From NCBI GenBank assembly GCA_021234155.1, contig JAJEKV010000034.1, forward strand, positions 6,802,028 through 6,866,027: 64,000 nucleotides of DNA, given 5' to 3'. Below the pieces are notes generated by a model that ran no database searches, was not told where the DNA came from, and was given only the letters and a program-made list of their open reading frames with translations. This DNA comes from Isoetes taiwanensis. Lineage: Eukaryota > Streptophyta > Lycopodiopsida > Isoetales > Isoetaceae. Below, piece after piece: positions 33,021 to 44,174 of the stretch; the first letter of the stretch is position 1; each line of letters starts with the position of its first letter. Both the position numbers and the translations under genes were made by a program.

Positions 33021-34256
33021 ACCATGACCAATTGTGTATGCAGAAAGGGAACAACTAACGGCCGAAAGCAAAAACAGAGGCCCAACAGAGATGAAGAAAC
33101 TCGACAGCAACCCCTTCAAAGGAACCTCTTCGAGGGATATGACCCCATGACACCGTAAGAAGAGTTGTCGCAGATGAGAAACAGACTCGACCGATAAAAG
33201 GCCCTACTAGCAGCCCAAGCATCATCCGCGCCACAAACGACACCCCAGAAGTCGGGGAAAGACAAGAAAAGGAGTAAGAGAAGGAGGTCCCCTAGCACAG
33301 AGACCTCCGAATCAGGCTCAACCTCGGACTCGAGTCGAAAAAGAGCCCGAAAGCAGCGCCGGACCGTAGAGACGCGCACGTAAGGACACTAAGGCCCTAG
33401 ATTACCGTAAGAAGGTGGACTCAAAGATCGGGCAATGTTTGAAAGCCCTGGAAGTTCGAACAGCTTCTGGGCGAGAACAGATCCGCCTAGAGGCTGAGGC
33501 ATGGTCGGACTAAATGAGCTTAGTACGCAATGCCTATGGCATGAAGGACAAAGACAAAGGGTGGTGGCTTACGTACCAACCCCAAAGGGGTCGCGACGAT
33601 ATGGTGGAAGGGCTATGCCAAAGCCCATGGGTTGAGCAGGATGCATGCCGATTTAAGAAGTTCTCAAAAGCTTAAGAAACACTATGTTCCTCTGAACATA
33701 AGTCGAACATGATGCGCCAGCTTTTACGATTGCGTTGTAGGGTACAAGACGGTGCGTATACAATCAAGAGTTCATGAGGCTAAGATTGTATGTGCCTAAA
33801 CTAAGCGAGAAACACGCAGCGGGAAAGCTACATAGAAGGGCTGAACGAGGAACTCAGTGAAACTCGTAAGGGCAATAGACCCCAAAAAAAGGTTCAAGCT
33901 TTGAGTCCAAGGCAATTAGTTTGCAAGGATCGGGGGCCTGAACAAACAAGACGAGGCAGCCTTACTATCGGGGATAGAGGGAAAGCAACAGGGAGCTACA
34001 GTCCCTAGGGCAGCCAGCCCAAGCCCAAAGAAAGCCCCATATAATAGCAAACTGTGGGAAACAAAGAAGAAAGAAAGCGAGGTGTCCTTCAAGGACAAAC
34101 AGAAGGATCCAACTACCGAAAAGCAAGACGGTCCTTTTTGCGGCGATGCCCAAGGAGAAAAGGCAGAATGCATAGAGAAGAAGCTGCTTTTTAGATGTTT
34201 CCAGCCGGGCCTGAAACGGCCGAACCCGCCCATTTGTTTATGAGCTGGCCAGCGAG
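33021..34256 (+). pseudogene. Decayed gag and nucleocapsid of element C
   Basis: Recognisable only in pieces. About 33260-33380 encodes a basic SR-like stretch (KRSKRRRSPS, SRKRARK) like that of gag A. About 33400-33800 holds fragments of the capsid domain (YRKKVDSK, YGMKDKDK, WWKGYAK) in shifting frames. About 34180-34240 has the remains of the zinc knuckle, where the first Cys is replaced (LFRCFQPG) and the His/Cys end is lost. No capsid could be made from this copy. Confidence 0.8.
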
Positions 34257-35537
34257 TTGGGCGGATGGGACACTCCGTCAGACGAGGACGGCGAGGAGGC
34301 ACGCGATTACATTCAGGGTGAGTGCCACATCTTCACTGCTATAGATACAGAACAGGCAGAGACCCAGTATAAGGTAATCACCACAGTAGGGAAGGCAAAG
34401 GCCAAGTCCTTCATAGTCTTGATAGACTCCGGAAGTAGTCATAACTTCGCATCCCCGAGGATGGTTGAAATGTTGAAATTAAAACCCCTAAAGTCCAAAC
34501 CAAGGCCCGTAATCTTGGCAAGCGGGGCAGTAAGACATACGGCGGGGAAGAGAATCAACTTCGACATTGACTTGCCAGGGATTAATATCCAGATGGGGGC
34601 GGAAGTAATGGGCATTGGCAAATACGACCTGATCGTTGGAATGGAGTACCTTGGTCCAGCAGGGGCCATCATAGATTGTGGAAAGCGGAAGGTGACCTTC
34701 CCAACGCCCGACGGCAAAGCCATTGAAATCACAGGTAAAGAAGTTACCCCCATCATGCAATGTATATCCGTTAAGAAACTGCTCAAATCTATAAGGAGCG
34801 AGAAAGTAGCATACATCTTCAAGCTCGAGATTGAGGAACCCGAGTCGGAAGAAAGCAAGGAAGACAAGGGGCTCAGCAAGTTACCCAAGCCAATCGCCAA
34901 CTTGATTACGGAGTTCCACGATCTCTTTCCAGATGAGATCGAGAAGCTTCCTCCTTACAGGGGAGTAGAATGTGAGATAGCACTCGAGCCAGGGACCAAG
35001 CCGACAAGCAAGGCCCCATATAGAATGACCACACATGAACTCACAGAGCTCAAGAAGCAGCTACAAGAATTGCTGAATCTAGGCTTCATCAGGCCTAGTG
35101 TCTCACCATTTGGGGCACCCATCCTCTTTGTCAAGAAGAAGGATGGAAGCTTGAGGATGTGCATAGATTACAGACAGTTGAACAAGCACACCATCAAGAA
35201 CAAGTACGCACTTCCCAGATCAGACGACTTGATGGATCAGCTCCAAGGGGCAAAGGTCTTCTCCAAAATCGACCTAAGGTCAGGTTATCACCAGATCAGA
35301 ATAAAAGAGGAGGACATCCACAAAACGGCTTTTAGGACCAGGTATGGGCGTTATGAGTTCACCGTAATGCCATTTGGGCTATCCAACGCCCCAGCTACGT
35401 TCATGAGACTCATGAACGACATCTTCCGAGAATACTTAGACACCTTTGTCATAGTATTCTTCGACGGCTACATTCTCGTATACAAGAAATCCATTCAAGA
35501 GCATGCTCAAGACGCCGAGAAGGTGCTCGGAAGTTAA
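34257..35537 (+). pseudogene. Protease and RT N-terminal half of element C
   Basis: 426-codon open frame. An aspartic protease with DSG at residues 57-59 is followed by the protease-RT linker ([18 protein letters not shown]) and RT fingers/palm ([34 protein letters not shown]). The catalytic motif reads FFDGYILVY instead of the FFDD.I form seen in A and F, so the second catalytic Asp is lost. The frame ends soon after. Reverse transcription by this copy's own enzyme is therefore very unlikely. Confidence 0.9.
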
Positions 35538-35987
35538 GGAGACATCGGTTGTATGCCAAGTTGTCGGAAGTGTCATTTCAAGAGAGAAGGTGGAATACCT
35601 CGGTCATGTGATTTCAGCGGAAGGAATCTCATGCACCCCAAGATTGAAGCAAAGAATCCAATGGCCGGCACCAAAGAACGCCCACGAGGTCGAAGTTTCC
35701 TCGGCCTGGCGAGGTATTACAGGAAGTTCGTGAAGAACTTCGCAAAGATAGCAGCCCCACTGACGGACTTAACAAAGGCGGAGAAAGTCAAAAATTGGGC
35801 AGACCATTGGCTCAAGAAGGCCCAAGCAGGATTTGAGTTGTTGAAGGAAGCTTTGACAACCGCCCCCGTCTTGACCCTGCCAGACCCGGAGAAGGATAAG
35901 TTGGTGGCAACGGATGCAAGCAAGATAGCCATGGTGTGCAATCTTACGATGCAAGAAGAGCGGTAATAGCGCATTTATTCAAGGAAA
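35538..35987 (+). pseudogene. RT thumb/connection of element C (frameshifted)
   Basis: Continues the RT (GLARYYRKF, TDLTKAEKVKNWADHW, LTTAPVL, TDASKIA) in a different frame from both neighbours. Further shifts lie near 35560-35700, and a stop near 35964 lies before RNase H resumes. Confidence 0.85.
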
Positions 35988-37796
35988 ATGAACGACGCCG
36001 AAACGCGTTACCCGACGCATGATCAAGAGCTGCTAGCAGTTGTCAGGGCATTGAGAATCTGGAGGCATTACCTCTTAGGGAGGAAATTCCAGTTGGACAC
36101 TGATCACCAGAGCCTCCAATACGTATTCACGCAACCACATCTCAATCTGAGGCAGAGAAGGTGGATGGAATTTCTTGAGGAGTACGACTTTGAGATAGTC
36201 TACAAACCCGGGAAGCTTAATGTAGTAGCAGATGCACTTTCAAGGCATCCACTGACAACCAGAGTGCACTGCAATGCAATCTCGACGCTCTTCAGCGATT
36301 TCGGGAAAAAGATAGAAGAAACCTTGCCAACGGATGAGGGCTTCAAGGAAGTATGGGCAAGCTTGTCCAAGGAAGCGAGAACGGATAAGGAGAGGGAAGC
36401 CTTCAAAAACTTTAAGAAGGAAGGTAACCTCCTATACCATAAGAACAAGTTGTGCGTGCCGGAATCATCAGGAGTAAGAAAGTTGATCCTCCACGACACC
36501 CACAACAGCCCAATAGCTGGCCACGCAGGATTTATGAAGACGTATTTTAAAGTGCGTAGCAGCTACTATTGGCCGGGAATGAAGAAGCAGATAGCCCGCT
36601 ACATCAAGGAGTGTCAGCTATGCCAACAAACAAAAGTAGAACAACTCCGAATCCCAGGAGCATTGGAACCATTAGCGGTGCCAAACGCTAAGTGGGAAGT
36701 CGTCAGCATGGACTTTATAACAGGACTGCCAAGGACAGTAAGAGGTAAGGACGCCTTGATGGTCGTGGTCGACAAGTTGTCGAAGATGGCCCATTTTGTG
36801 CCTTGCAGGACCACGGATACAGCTATGGACACGGCAAAGCTCTTCACCAAAGAGATTTTCAGACTTCATGGCATGCCAAGGGAAATTATCTCCGACCGAG
36901 ATCCGAAGTTCATCAGCGCCTTCTGGCAGGATCCATTCACAACGATTGGAACGAAGCTATCCATGAGCACGGCCTATCATCCACAAACGGATGGGCAAAC
37001 AGAGCGTGTCAATAGAATTCTGGAAGACATGCTCCGAAACTATGTCTGGAACAAGCAAGGTATGTGGGAGGAATTTATTCACTTGGTGGAGTTTGCGTAC
37101 AATAGCACCAAGCAAGAATCATCCCAAATGTCGCCGTTCATGATCAACTACGGCTACCAATGCCTAACTCCAGACACTTGGCACAATCCCGTGTCAAAAG
37201 TGGAAGTCTCCCAACAAATGTTGAGCGACATGCAGCAGCTAGTAGAAGAAGTGCGGGGATATCTCCTAGCAGCAAGAAGTCGTCAAAAGAGCATCGCCGA
37301 CAAGCATCGAACAGTCAGGGAATTCGAAGTTGGCGACAATGTGTGGCTCAAGATTAAGGTAAAGCAGGCGAAGCTCCGCATCGGAAATTGCAAGAAGCTT
37401 GCTCCAAGGTGGGCTGGACCATTCAAAATAGTCAAGAGAGTGGGTAACCAATCCTACAGACTAGACTTGCCAGCACACTTAAAGATACACAAAGTCTTCC
37501 ACGTGAGTCTGCTGAAGAAGCATACTCCCAATCCAGAAGAAGTTTTGGACACTCCAACGATGTTGGAAATGACAGAAGAGCAGTTAGAAATAATTCCAGA
37601 GCTAATTCTTGATAAAGCATTCAAGAAAACAAGGAGATCGGAGTTTCTCCAATACTTGGTCAAGTGGAAACACTTGCCAGTGGAAGACGCAACATGGGTA
37701 CTCAAAAGAGATCTGGAAAAACAGTACCCACAGTTTATGGAGCAATGGGACGGCAAGGTCATCTCCGAAGAAATCGGCTCAGGCATGTCGATTTGA
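35988..37796 (+). CDS. RNase H, integrase and chromodomain of element C
   Basis: 602-codon open frame. It opens with the RNase H C-terminal part ([24 protein letters not shown]), then the HHCC zinc module (DTHNSPIAGH, CQLCQQ), an integrase core with its catalytic set (MDFITGL, ISDRDPKF, TDGQTERVNR), a GPY/F-like segment (KKLAPRWAGPF) and a chromodomain (QYLVKWKHLPVEDATW) near the end. The natural protein would start upstream as part of Pol; the Met at 35988 is simply the first in this frame. This part is undamaged in this copy, as in element A apart from the insertion there. Confidence 0.93.
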   Translation: MNDAETRYPTHDQELLAVVRALRIWRHYLLGRKFQLDTDHQSLQYVFTQPHLNLRQRRWMEFLEEYDFEIVYKPGKLNVVADALSRHPLTTRVHCNAISTLFSDFGKKIEETLPTDEGFKEVWASLSKEARTDKEREAFKNFKKEGNLLYHKNKLCVPESSGVRKLILHDTHNSPIAGHAGFMKTYFKVRSSYYWPGMKKQIARYIKECQLCQQTKVEQLRIPGALEPLAVPNAKWEVVSMDFITGLPRTVRGKDALMVVVDKLSKMAHFVPCRTTDTAMDTAKLFTKEIFRLHGMPREIISDRDPKFISAFWQDPFTTIGTKLSMSTAYHPQTDGQTERVNRILEDMLRNYVWNKQGMWEEFIHLVEFAYNSTKQESSQMSPFMINYGYQCLTPDTWHNPVSKVEVSQQMLSDMQQLVEEVRGYLLAARSRQKSIADKHRTVREFEVGDNVWLKIKVKQAKLRIGNCKKLAPRWAGPFKIVKRVGNQSYRLDLPAHLKIHKVFHVSLLKKHTPNPEEVLDTPTMLEMTEEQLEIIPELILDKAFKKTRRSEFLQYLVKWKHLPVEDATWVLKRDLEKQYPQFMEQWDGKVISEEIGSGMSI

Positions 37797-38610
37797 GTAG
37801 ATTAATAGCTTGTTTAGTGTAATCTACGCATGCAACCTATGAGGTTAGGGTTGCATGCGTTGTTGCCGATGATGAGATCACTAGAGTGATCTCTAGGACG
37901 TGGTGTAATGTCAATGTAGGCATGACCGCGGTTCCGCTTGGAAAGTCTACTTCTGTCCCACGGAAGTAGACGACCTCGAGAGAAAGGAGGTCATTGAGGA
38001 ATGCATTGATAGGAAAAGCACCTCTAGCCCCATATATGATTTGATAGGAGGAATCAGGCCTTCACGCCCCATATACGGGAAGGACCTATCCGCCACGATG
38101 GGCAACTAGGGTGTAGGCATGAGCGGCATATAGGCATATAGACGCTGTCTCCACGGCCATAATGGAAGATTCACCCCCTTCCTACGCCGGGAGATTAGCC
38201 ATGCATCCATGTAGATAGGTGGGGTGGTCACCATATAACCAAAACTTTATAAATAATTAAATATGGTACTAACGTAGTGTGACCTGCAGGCCAATAGAGC
38301 GCTCCGGAGGGCTAGGAGGTCGGACTACGAAGACTTGCAACACAATTTTGTCTAAAGGTGTTGCAAGGAATAAAGAGTACCTCAAAGAATAATAATAGAT
38401 ATAATAAAATTTGAGTAATCGTTGTAATAACATGCGAATAATTAAGCATTTGATTGAATAATACTTCTTTAATGTCCTGCAAATATTACCTTAAGGTAAT
38501 TCATTAAGTGCATAAATGTAATAATAAGTACATCGTATGCATGAGGTTGATTGCAGGTTAAGAAGATCCCAAGGTGGGGAGAACATGATCTTTGCGGGGC
38601 GACATCAATT
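37797..38610 (+). other. 3' untranslated region of element C
   Basis: About 800 bp, no gene. A purine-tract-like AAGGTGGGGAGAA at 38570-38582 sits about 40 bp before the true tract and may be a duplicate. Confidence 0.5.
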
Positions 38611-38624
38611 TAAGGTGGGGAGAA
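38611..38624 (+). other. Polypurine tract of element C
   Basis: AAGGTGGGGAGAA directly before the 3' LTR. Confidence 0.8.
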
Positions 38625-40124
38625 TGACGCGTTCGAAGCGATATACGGTCTCAAGACGCATACCGTGCCATTGGCCGAATCACGCTGCGACACGCCGCCC
38701 CGTCGGCGATGTCGCCGACACATACCCAAGCAAGGACGCCCTAGGGGGCAACTTGCAATGGTGCGAACACTTGGCAAGGCGCGCACCTTTAGACCTTTAA
38801 CCCATTAAAAGTAGACCAAGGGTCATGGACAACCCTAAACCTAACTGATAGCCTACATAAGGCATTAAACCCTAACAGTCCCCTTTTTTCGCCCACGTGA
38901 CCTTTCGAGCCTCGATTACCGAGGAGTCAATTCCAACTCCCCACGATAGCCCCTGTGACTAGTCGGATCATTCCTCCGACCGCATCCCAAGCGCGGAACA
39001 AGGACATGGACGCCTTCGGATCAAGAGGAGTGAACCGGGGGATCAGGTATTTGGTCGATCAAATAGCATAAACCTTACCCCGACCATCGAATCGGTTAGG
39101 TTCAGCCCCTATTAGATCACCCCTAGCAGCCAAGTAGATCCCGAGATTGATTTAACTAAAGAACCTAACTCTATGAGATAGATTAGTTCTTTGTTATTTA
39201 TTATGTTGATATGATGGACGGATGGATTCTGTGAACTCATTGTATTGGGAAGGGGGGTAGAGACTTAAAGCTTAGTAGATGATGCTCCTAGTTAGTCCCT
39301 CTTAGTGCATTACTAGATTTCGGCCTGTGTACAAGAGCCCCACCTGGTTGTGGGTGAAGGGACTAGACTGGCTCATAACGAGGTTCGTGTTCTGACCCTT
39401 GATCGATCCCTCTGGTGTGTAAGGCCTACCGGGGATCAGAGTGACTAGGTCTAATGGCTTGCCACTGAGTGTGGGCAAGGCATGGGCTCGACACCGTGGG
39501 GTGGGGTTCACCTTCCATTGGGTTAAGTCGAATAAGGGCAAGTGGGCCCTCTAGTCACCTTGGGTCAGCATGTAGATCTCGGGTGGGAGTGATCCCTACC
39601 GCCCCATCGGGCTGGGGGGAGATGTAACCCGGGAGTAGCCCCTTTGGCTATGCACCCGGTGGTCTGATCAGGTCCCAACACTTTTCAACCTACTGCAAAG
39701 TGTGCACAGGGGGGGCGGATGGAGTGGACAACCCAATGCCATGTTCTTATGCCAGCCCAATCCATTGTCATGATTACATCACGCAATGAACTCGGAGGCC
39801 CGAGCTTGTCGGTCCATCCCCGTAATGCGGGCCTTGGGTAGGAACTTCCTTTGTATTGTGCTGATCTTTGTCTATGTAGATGTTGATGTACCACCCTTCG
39901 AGGTGGATATATGATGTTATGTTACTGACGTGTATGTTTACGCTTCCGCAGCTAGGTAGGCCCTGAGGGAGACGGGGTAAAATGACCCCTTCACTCTTCC
40001 CACTGTGGACTCTAGACGGTCACAGTAATATGTGGAGGGCCCTGTATCAGTGTGGAGCTGGTGCGGGGGATGAACTCCTGTTTGTATACGGTGCGGGCAT
40101 CGTATACGAGTAGGGGACGTCACA
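38625..40124 (+). repeat. 3' LTR of element C
   Basis: About 1500 bp, matching 27156-28652 and ending CGTCACA. The first bases differ slightly from the 5' copy (TGACGCGTTC against TGTGACGTTC). Divergence is concentrated in patches such as 38690-38720 and 38900-38970. Confidence 0.93.
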
Positions 40125-40443
40125 TTGTGGATTCTAGGCCGGAACCTTGAGACTGGCGAATGCGATCAACTTCATGAAGTAGGCGCTGGAACATTATCTG
40201 AGGCCAATCAACAAAACTCATGGAGTGGATGGCGACAATGGCAGTGTGGAAAAAATGTTTGTTATTGTGGGTGTTCTTTATGGAATAACCATAGAACTTC
40301 CGTCATAGAAACTTGACAAAGGCTTTATGGGGCTTTGCAATATTGGTAAGATTGTGAGTAGTGGCCACATAGGGAGTTTGGCCATAAACTGTGACGTCAT
40401 GATCTTGCAAAGCAGCCCAATTCAAAGAAGGTGTTTTTCTAGG
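40125..40443 (-). pseudogene. Element D accessory ORF, part beyond the element C insertion
   Basis: Starts with the TTGTG duplication. On the minus strand it reads protein-like sequence (LNWAALQDHDV, FQRLLHEVDRI) leading across the insertion into the frame at 27150. A stop lies near 40303. It ends where plus-strand protease sequence of element F begins (about 40444), a junction of opposite orientations. Confidence 0.6.
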
Positions 40444-40807
40444 TAATTGAATGGTAGAATTGTTAAAGCTGAAGCTCTTGAAGTCCAAGCCCAGGCCTGT
40501 TGTGTTGGCAAGTGGAACAATCCGACACACAACAGGAAAGAGGATCAACTTCGACATAGACTTGCCAGGTATCAACATTGGAATAGGAGCAGAAGTCATA
40601 AACATCGGCAAGTATGACTTGATCATAGACATGGAATACCTTAGTCCGGCTGGAGCTGTGATTGGTTGTGGGAAGCGGAAAGTCACCTTAACGGTGCCAA
40701 AGGGCAAAGTCATTGAGATAACAGGTAAAGAAATCACCCCAATCATGCAATACATATCTAGTAAGAAGTTACTTAGATGCATAAGGAAGGAGCAAGTGGC
40801 CTATGCC
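40444..40807 (+). pseudogene. Element F protease fragment (inverted relative to F pol)
   Basis: Plus-strand frame matching 34460-34815 of element [51 protein letters not shown]. It stops exactly where the LTR at 40808 starts, at the codon position where the minus-strand fragment 24115-24246 resumes after the other LTR. Confidence 0.85.
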
Positions 40808-41391
40808 TGTTAGTCCTGTACGTCCAGGTACAGGACTATTTCTGAAGACCATGGAGCAGGGCAGGAATAAGGCACCAGGTCAAACATCAGGTAGTAGACC
40901 CACGCCACCGCCAAAACCCACGCAGAGGACCACGCCCCAATCAAAGAAGAGACCCAAAATAGACAAATGACGGCCTCTGTGGAGTTTAGTCCAAAGTCAA
41001 TGAGATTCCAGGCACATAAAGAAGGCGCTGCCAGATTCCCCGAAAATCAGGAGTTGATCTGGGAGTTCGTAACTGAGACCTGCCACATATCTATTTTGGG
41101 CCCAAAGTCGTTGTACTATATATATGAGTAGAGATAGATCTCAAGTTTTAGATGAGATTTGTCCTCGTCTCGATTGTTTTCCTCTCGCTTGACGAGAGTT
41201 CATGTACTCAAGTTGATATCAAGAAAGTCTTATTTCCGCTTACTGTTTTGTCTTGTTCTCTTCTTTTTCTTTCTCCTTCTCTTTCTCCTTTGCAAAATCC
41301 CCCGTGACACTCAGCAAGGATTCTCCTGTTTGATTCAGGGGTCCTCATAGAGGGCTGTCTTGCAGGAGATCCCGAACCTAGACCCTAAACA
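40808..41391 (+). repeat. 5' LTR of element E (same family as D)
   Basis: 584 bp, TGTTAG...CTAAACA, preceded by ATGCC. It is an inverted copy of 24247-24814, and a possible primer site follows (TATCGCCGCTGCGGGT), tRNA unclear. It contains a TATATATATGAG stretch near 41117, a candidate TATA box. Confidence 0.9.
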
Positions 41392-42960
41392 CTATCGCCG
41401 CTGCGGGTCTTAGTTCTTTTTCTCTCCCATCAATATGTCTGCTCGTGCTTTCACCCTGAGGAACTCCTTAGCCAAACTGCGGCTAGATTGGAATGCCATC
41501 AGTGCCGTGAAGCTGCTTGCGACATGTATGATCCTGACTATGATATCGAAGGAGGCCGTGTTCGCTCACGTGCTCAGTCAGCACCGCCCACCCCTTGTGT
41601 CAGTTCTCGACCAGGGTCTCCCTCTGTTTGCAAGCACTGCTCTCAACCACAATCGCCACATCATACACCGGTCCATCCTACTCCTCATTATTTTCAGAGT
41701 CCCAATAGCACTTACATTCATATTCCTTCTGGTCATACTCCTTTGCCTTCGCAACACTCTTCTCCTCCGGCGGGGATGGGCTATTCACATGTCTCTTTTG
41801 GCCCTCCCCATGTTCACGAATTTCAGTCTTCCCCTTCCTTTCAGCACTTAGTTCCAGTTTACAACGTTACTGATCTCAAGTTAAATGAGGATGGCCCCCG
41901 CGGCCCCTTGCCCACGGACGCTCCTCTCTCTGGTCCACCTGGTTTCTCGGTTCCTATGCCACCACTGTGTTCCTAGCCCACGGCTGTGCCTAAGGGCTAT
42001 GTTCCCACTTATGCTCCACCACTCTACATACAAGTTCAAGCTCCGTCACCCGTTCAAAATCTTAAGCTCACATACCCGATTTTTTAGAACACCAGAGGGA
42101 AACCCATAGATCAAAGTGCTCAAGCTCACATGGAGGAATTTGAGGCCTTGGCTATTCTGAATGACCATTCTCAGCCTCAACTCAAGTTCCACATTTTTCC
42201 CACCACGCTGCGAGGAGCCCCTCATCAGTGGCTCATGGGCAACAAAAGTCACTGGAAACAAAACTGGCAAGAGATGAAGACTGCCTTTCTCTCACATTAT
42301 GGCACCACGGATGATGATCAACAGCTTCTGAAGCAGCTCAATGATCTACAGCAACAACCCACGGAGTCTGCCCGTGACTTTGCGGATCGTCTCTAAATCC
42401 TTGTCAGCAAACTTAAAGAGTACCCCACGCAGAGCCAGATTCTCATCTGGTTTCTGTAGGGTCTCCCTCCTGCCATTCGTCTCATGACAGAGTACCTGCG
42501 TCCTAAGACTTTGGAGCAAGCCATCGAATTGGTGAATCACTCTGTCAATGTGTCTTCTCGCGGTGTTTCCCTCACAGAGCTTCCCTTCATGCCTTCTGTC
42601 ATCGTTCAGAATGCGGTACAACCTCAGCAGTCTGCTCCTCCTCAAAGAAGGTAGATTTGGTGTCACATCTGCAAGTACCAAGGTCATCTTGCAAATGAGT
42701 GCAACTCTACCAATGGTCCTCCTCACTGTAAACGTTGTAATATGTGCAATCATTCTTCTGAAGAGAGTACCCGTGCTCACCCTACACCCTTCAGGCAAAA
42801 AATGGTCTTCCAGGTGCAGACCATGCCACAGCAACAGCAATCATATCCGCTTCAACAATATCAACAGGTTCAGCAACCCCAACAATCTCGGGGTCAAGGT
42901 TCTAGAACTCCTTTTGATCCTTCGAAAGCCCAGTGTTACTATTGTTCGCCTTACTAGAAT
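41392..42960 (+). pseudogene. Gag of element E (several stops)
   Basis: A Pro/Ser-rich N-terminal part (41488-41976) and a gag domain near 42130-42540 (FHIFPTTLRGAPHQW, LKQLNDLQQQPTESARDF) are followed by zinc-knuckle traces (CHICKYQGHLANEC about 42660-42705). In-frame stops occur near 41974, 42086, 42394, 42458 and 42652. The gag type differs from A and C and resembles Tat/Athila-like gypsy elements by pattern. Confidence 0.82.
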
Positions 42961-43097
42961 GGGGTCATACCACCATGGCATGTCCTCAGCTTCCTCAAGT
43001 TCAAGTTCAGCTTCCAGAAACAAGTCAAACGGCTTCAGTTCGCCTTACTGCGTACCAACTCTAGGTCGCCAATGGCAAACAGGGCCCATGCCCGGTC

Positions 43098-44174
43098 TTG
43101 AAGAAACTCCCTCGATCACCACAACAGCAGAGACCTCAACAAGCAACACCCTCCACAACTCTGGATCAACAAGCTCAAGAAGAGATCTATCAAGCTCTTA
43201 ATCCTCCGATACAGCCATCCAATTGGGTTGGTCTGGTCTCCAAGGCATCACGCCCGTTATCGATCATACCACATGACACGCAACCTGCATTTGCTGTGGA
43301 CACCATTCCCCATGAGGAGCACAAAACGATCCATTTCGACCCTGATCTTGATAAGCTCATGCCTCATGTCATGCCTAAACTCCGCCAAAGCATTCTCAAA
43401 CTTATGCAAGCTGCTGAAGGACGCACGCTTGCCAATATTCATGCCACCACACGTGCCCAGCAGCGTCAAGAAGCGCCCTCCACGTCAAAAAACCCACGCA
43501 CTCAGCATCACCCCAACATTGCTGCTGAAGTGGAGCTCCCCAAGGAAGTCTCTGCGTCCATGCCTCAGACTCCTGCACCCTTGGACCCTGCAGATCCTTT
43601 CTCACATGTTCCCTTAGAACTCCAAGAGGAACTAACCAAAATTAAGGTTCCCCTGAGTCTTGTTACTATCCTCAAACTATGTCCCGCTCTCAAGGAACAG
43701 TTACCCCTATCCACGGTCTTGGTAGGTGCTGTAGCCACTTCTACCCCAACAGTACATGCCACGGTGGGAAATCAACAGATCAATCATGTGCAAATTGATG
43801 GGGGTAGTGCCCTCAACCTCATCACGGATGAGCTTCAGAGACAGTTGGGCATCAAGCAACTTTATCGTGCCCCCTATGACATCAAGCTTGCTAATGGCCA
43901 CATCACTCGACCTCAAGGCGTCACCCCTCTTCTCCACATCAGTATTGGGGATCTCAAATTTCCCTTGGAATTTGGTATATGGAAAGCTGGTAAAGATCCA
44001 TGTGATTATGAAATGCTGGTGGGACGACCTTTCTTCCGTCAGGCTAAGAGCATTCATTATTGGGCAACTGATCAACTTGTCATCACAGACGGCACATTGA
44101 ATGCCACCATGGACCTGGAAACCGGTAAGCTCATTTTTGTTGAGCATGCCGAGCCCTCTCTCTGGGACAGTTGA
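43098..44174 (+). CDS. Protease region of element E polyprotein
   Basis: 358-codon open frame. After a Q/P-rich part comes an aspartic protease-like domain with IDGGSALNLI near 43795-43825, then YDIKLANGH and DYEMLVGRPFF. The active-site triad is DGG rather than D(S/T)G, which is frequent in Tat/Athila-type elements. Upstream gag lies in a different frame with stops, so this copy is not functional. Confidence 0.8.
   Translation: MKKLPRSPQQQRPQQATPSTTLDQQAQEEIYQALNPPIQPSNWVGLVSKASRPLSIIPHDTQPAFAVDTIPHEEHKTIHFDPDLDKLMPHVMPKLRQSILKLMQAAEGRTLANIHATTRAQQRQEAPSTSKNPRTQHHPNIAAEVELPKEVSASMPQTPAPLDPADPFSHVPLELQEELTKIKVPLSLVTILKLCPALKEQLPLSTVLVGAVATSTPTVHATVGNQQINHVQIDGGSALNLITDELQRQLGIKQLYRAPYDIKLANGHITRPQGVTPLLHISIGDLKFPLEFGIWKAGKDPCDYEMLVGRPFFRQAKSIHYWATDQLVITDGTLNATMDLETGKLIFVEHAEPSLWDS

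Larger units (their letters stand above)
27156..40124 (+). mobile_element. Element C: complete-length Ty3/gypsy chromovirus with histone H3-like ORF
   Basis: 12,969 bp, flanked by TTGTG on both sides. LTRs of about 1.5 kb start TGTGACG (5' copy) and end CGTCACA, giving perfect 7-bp inverted termini. Order: 5' LTR, tRNA-Met primer site, two hairpins, ORF1 (H3-like), two hairpins, ORF2, gag, PR-RT, RNase H-integrase-chromodomain, purine tract, 3' LTR. It has the same plan as element A. ORF1 and RNase H-integrase-chromodomain are open; ORF2, gag and RT are broken. The two LTRs differ by scattered substitutions and many 1-4-base indels, so it looks older than A, or less accurately assembled. It is inserted in the accessory ORF of element D. 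Confidence 0.95.
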
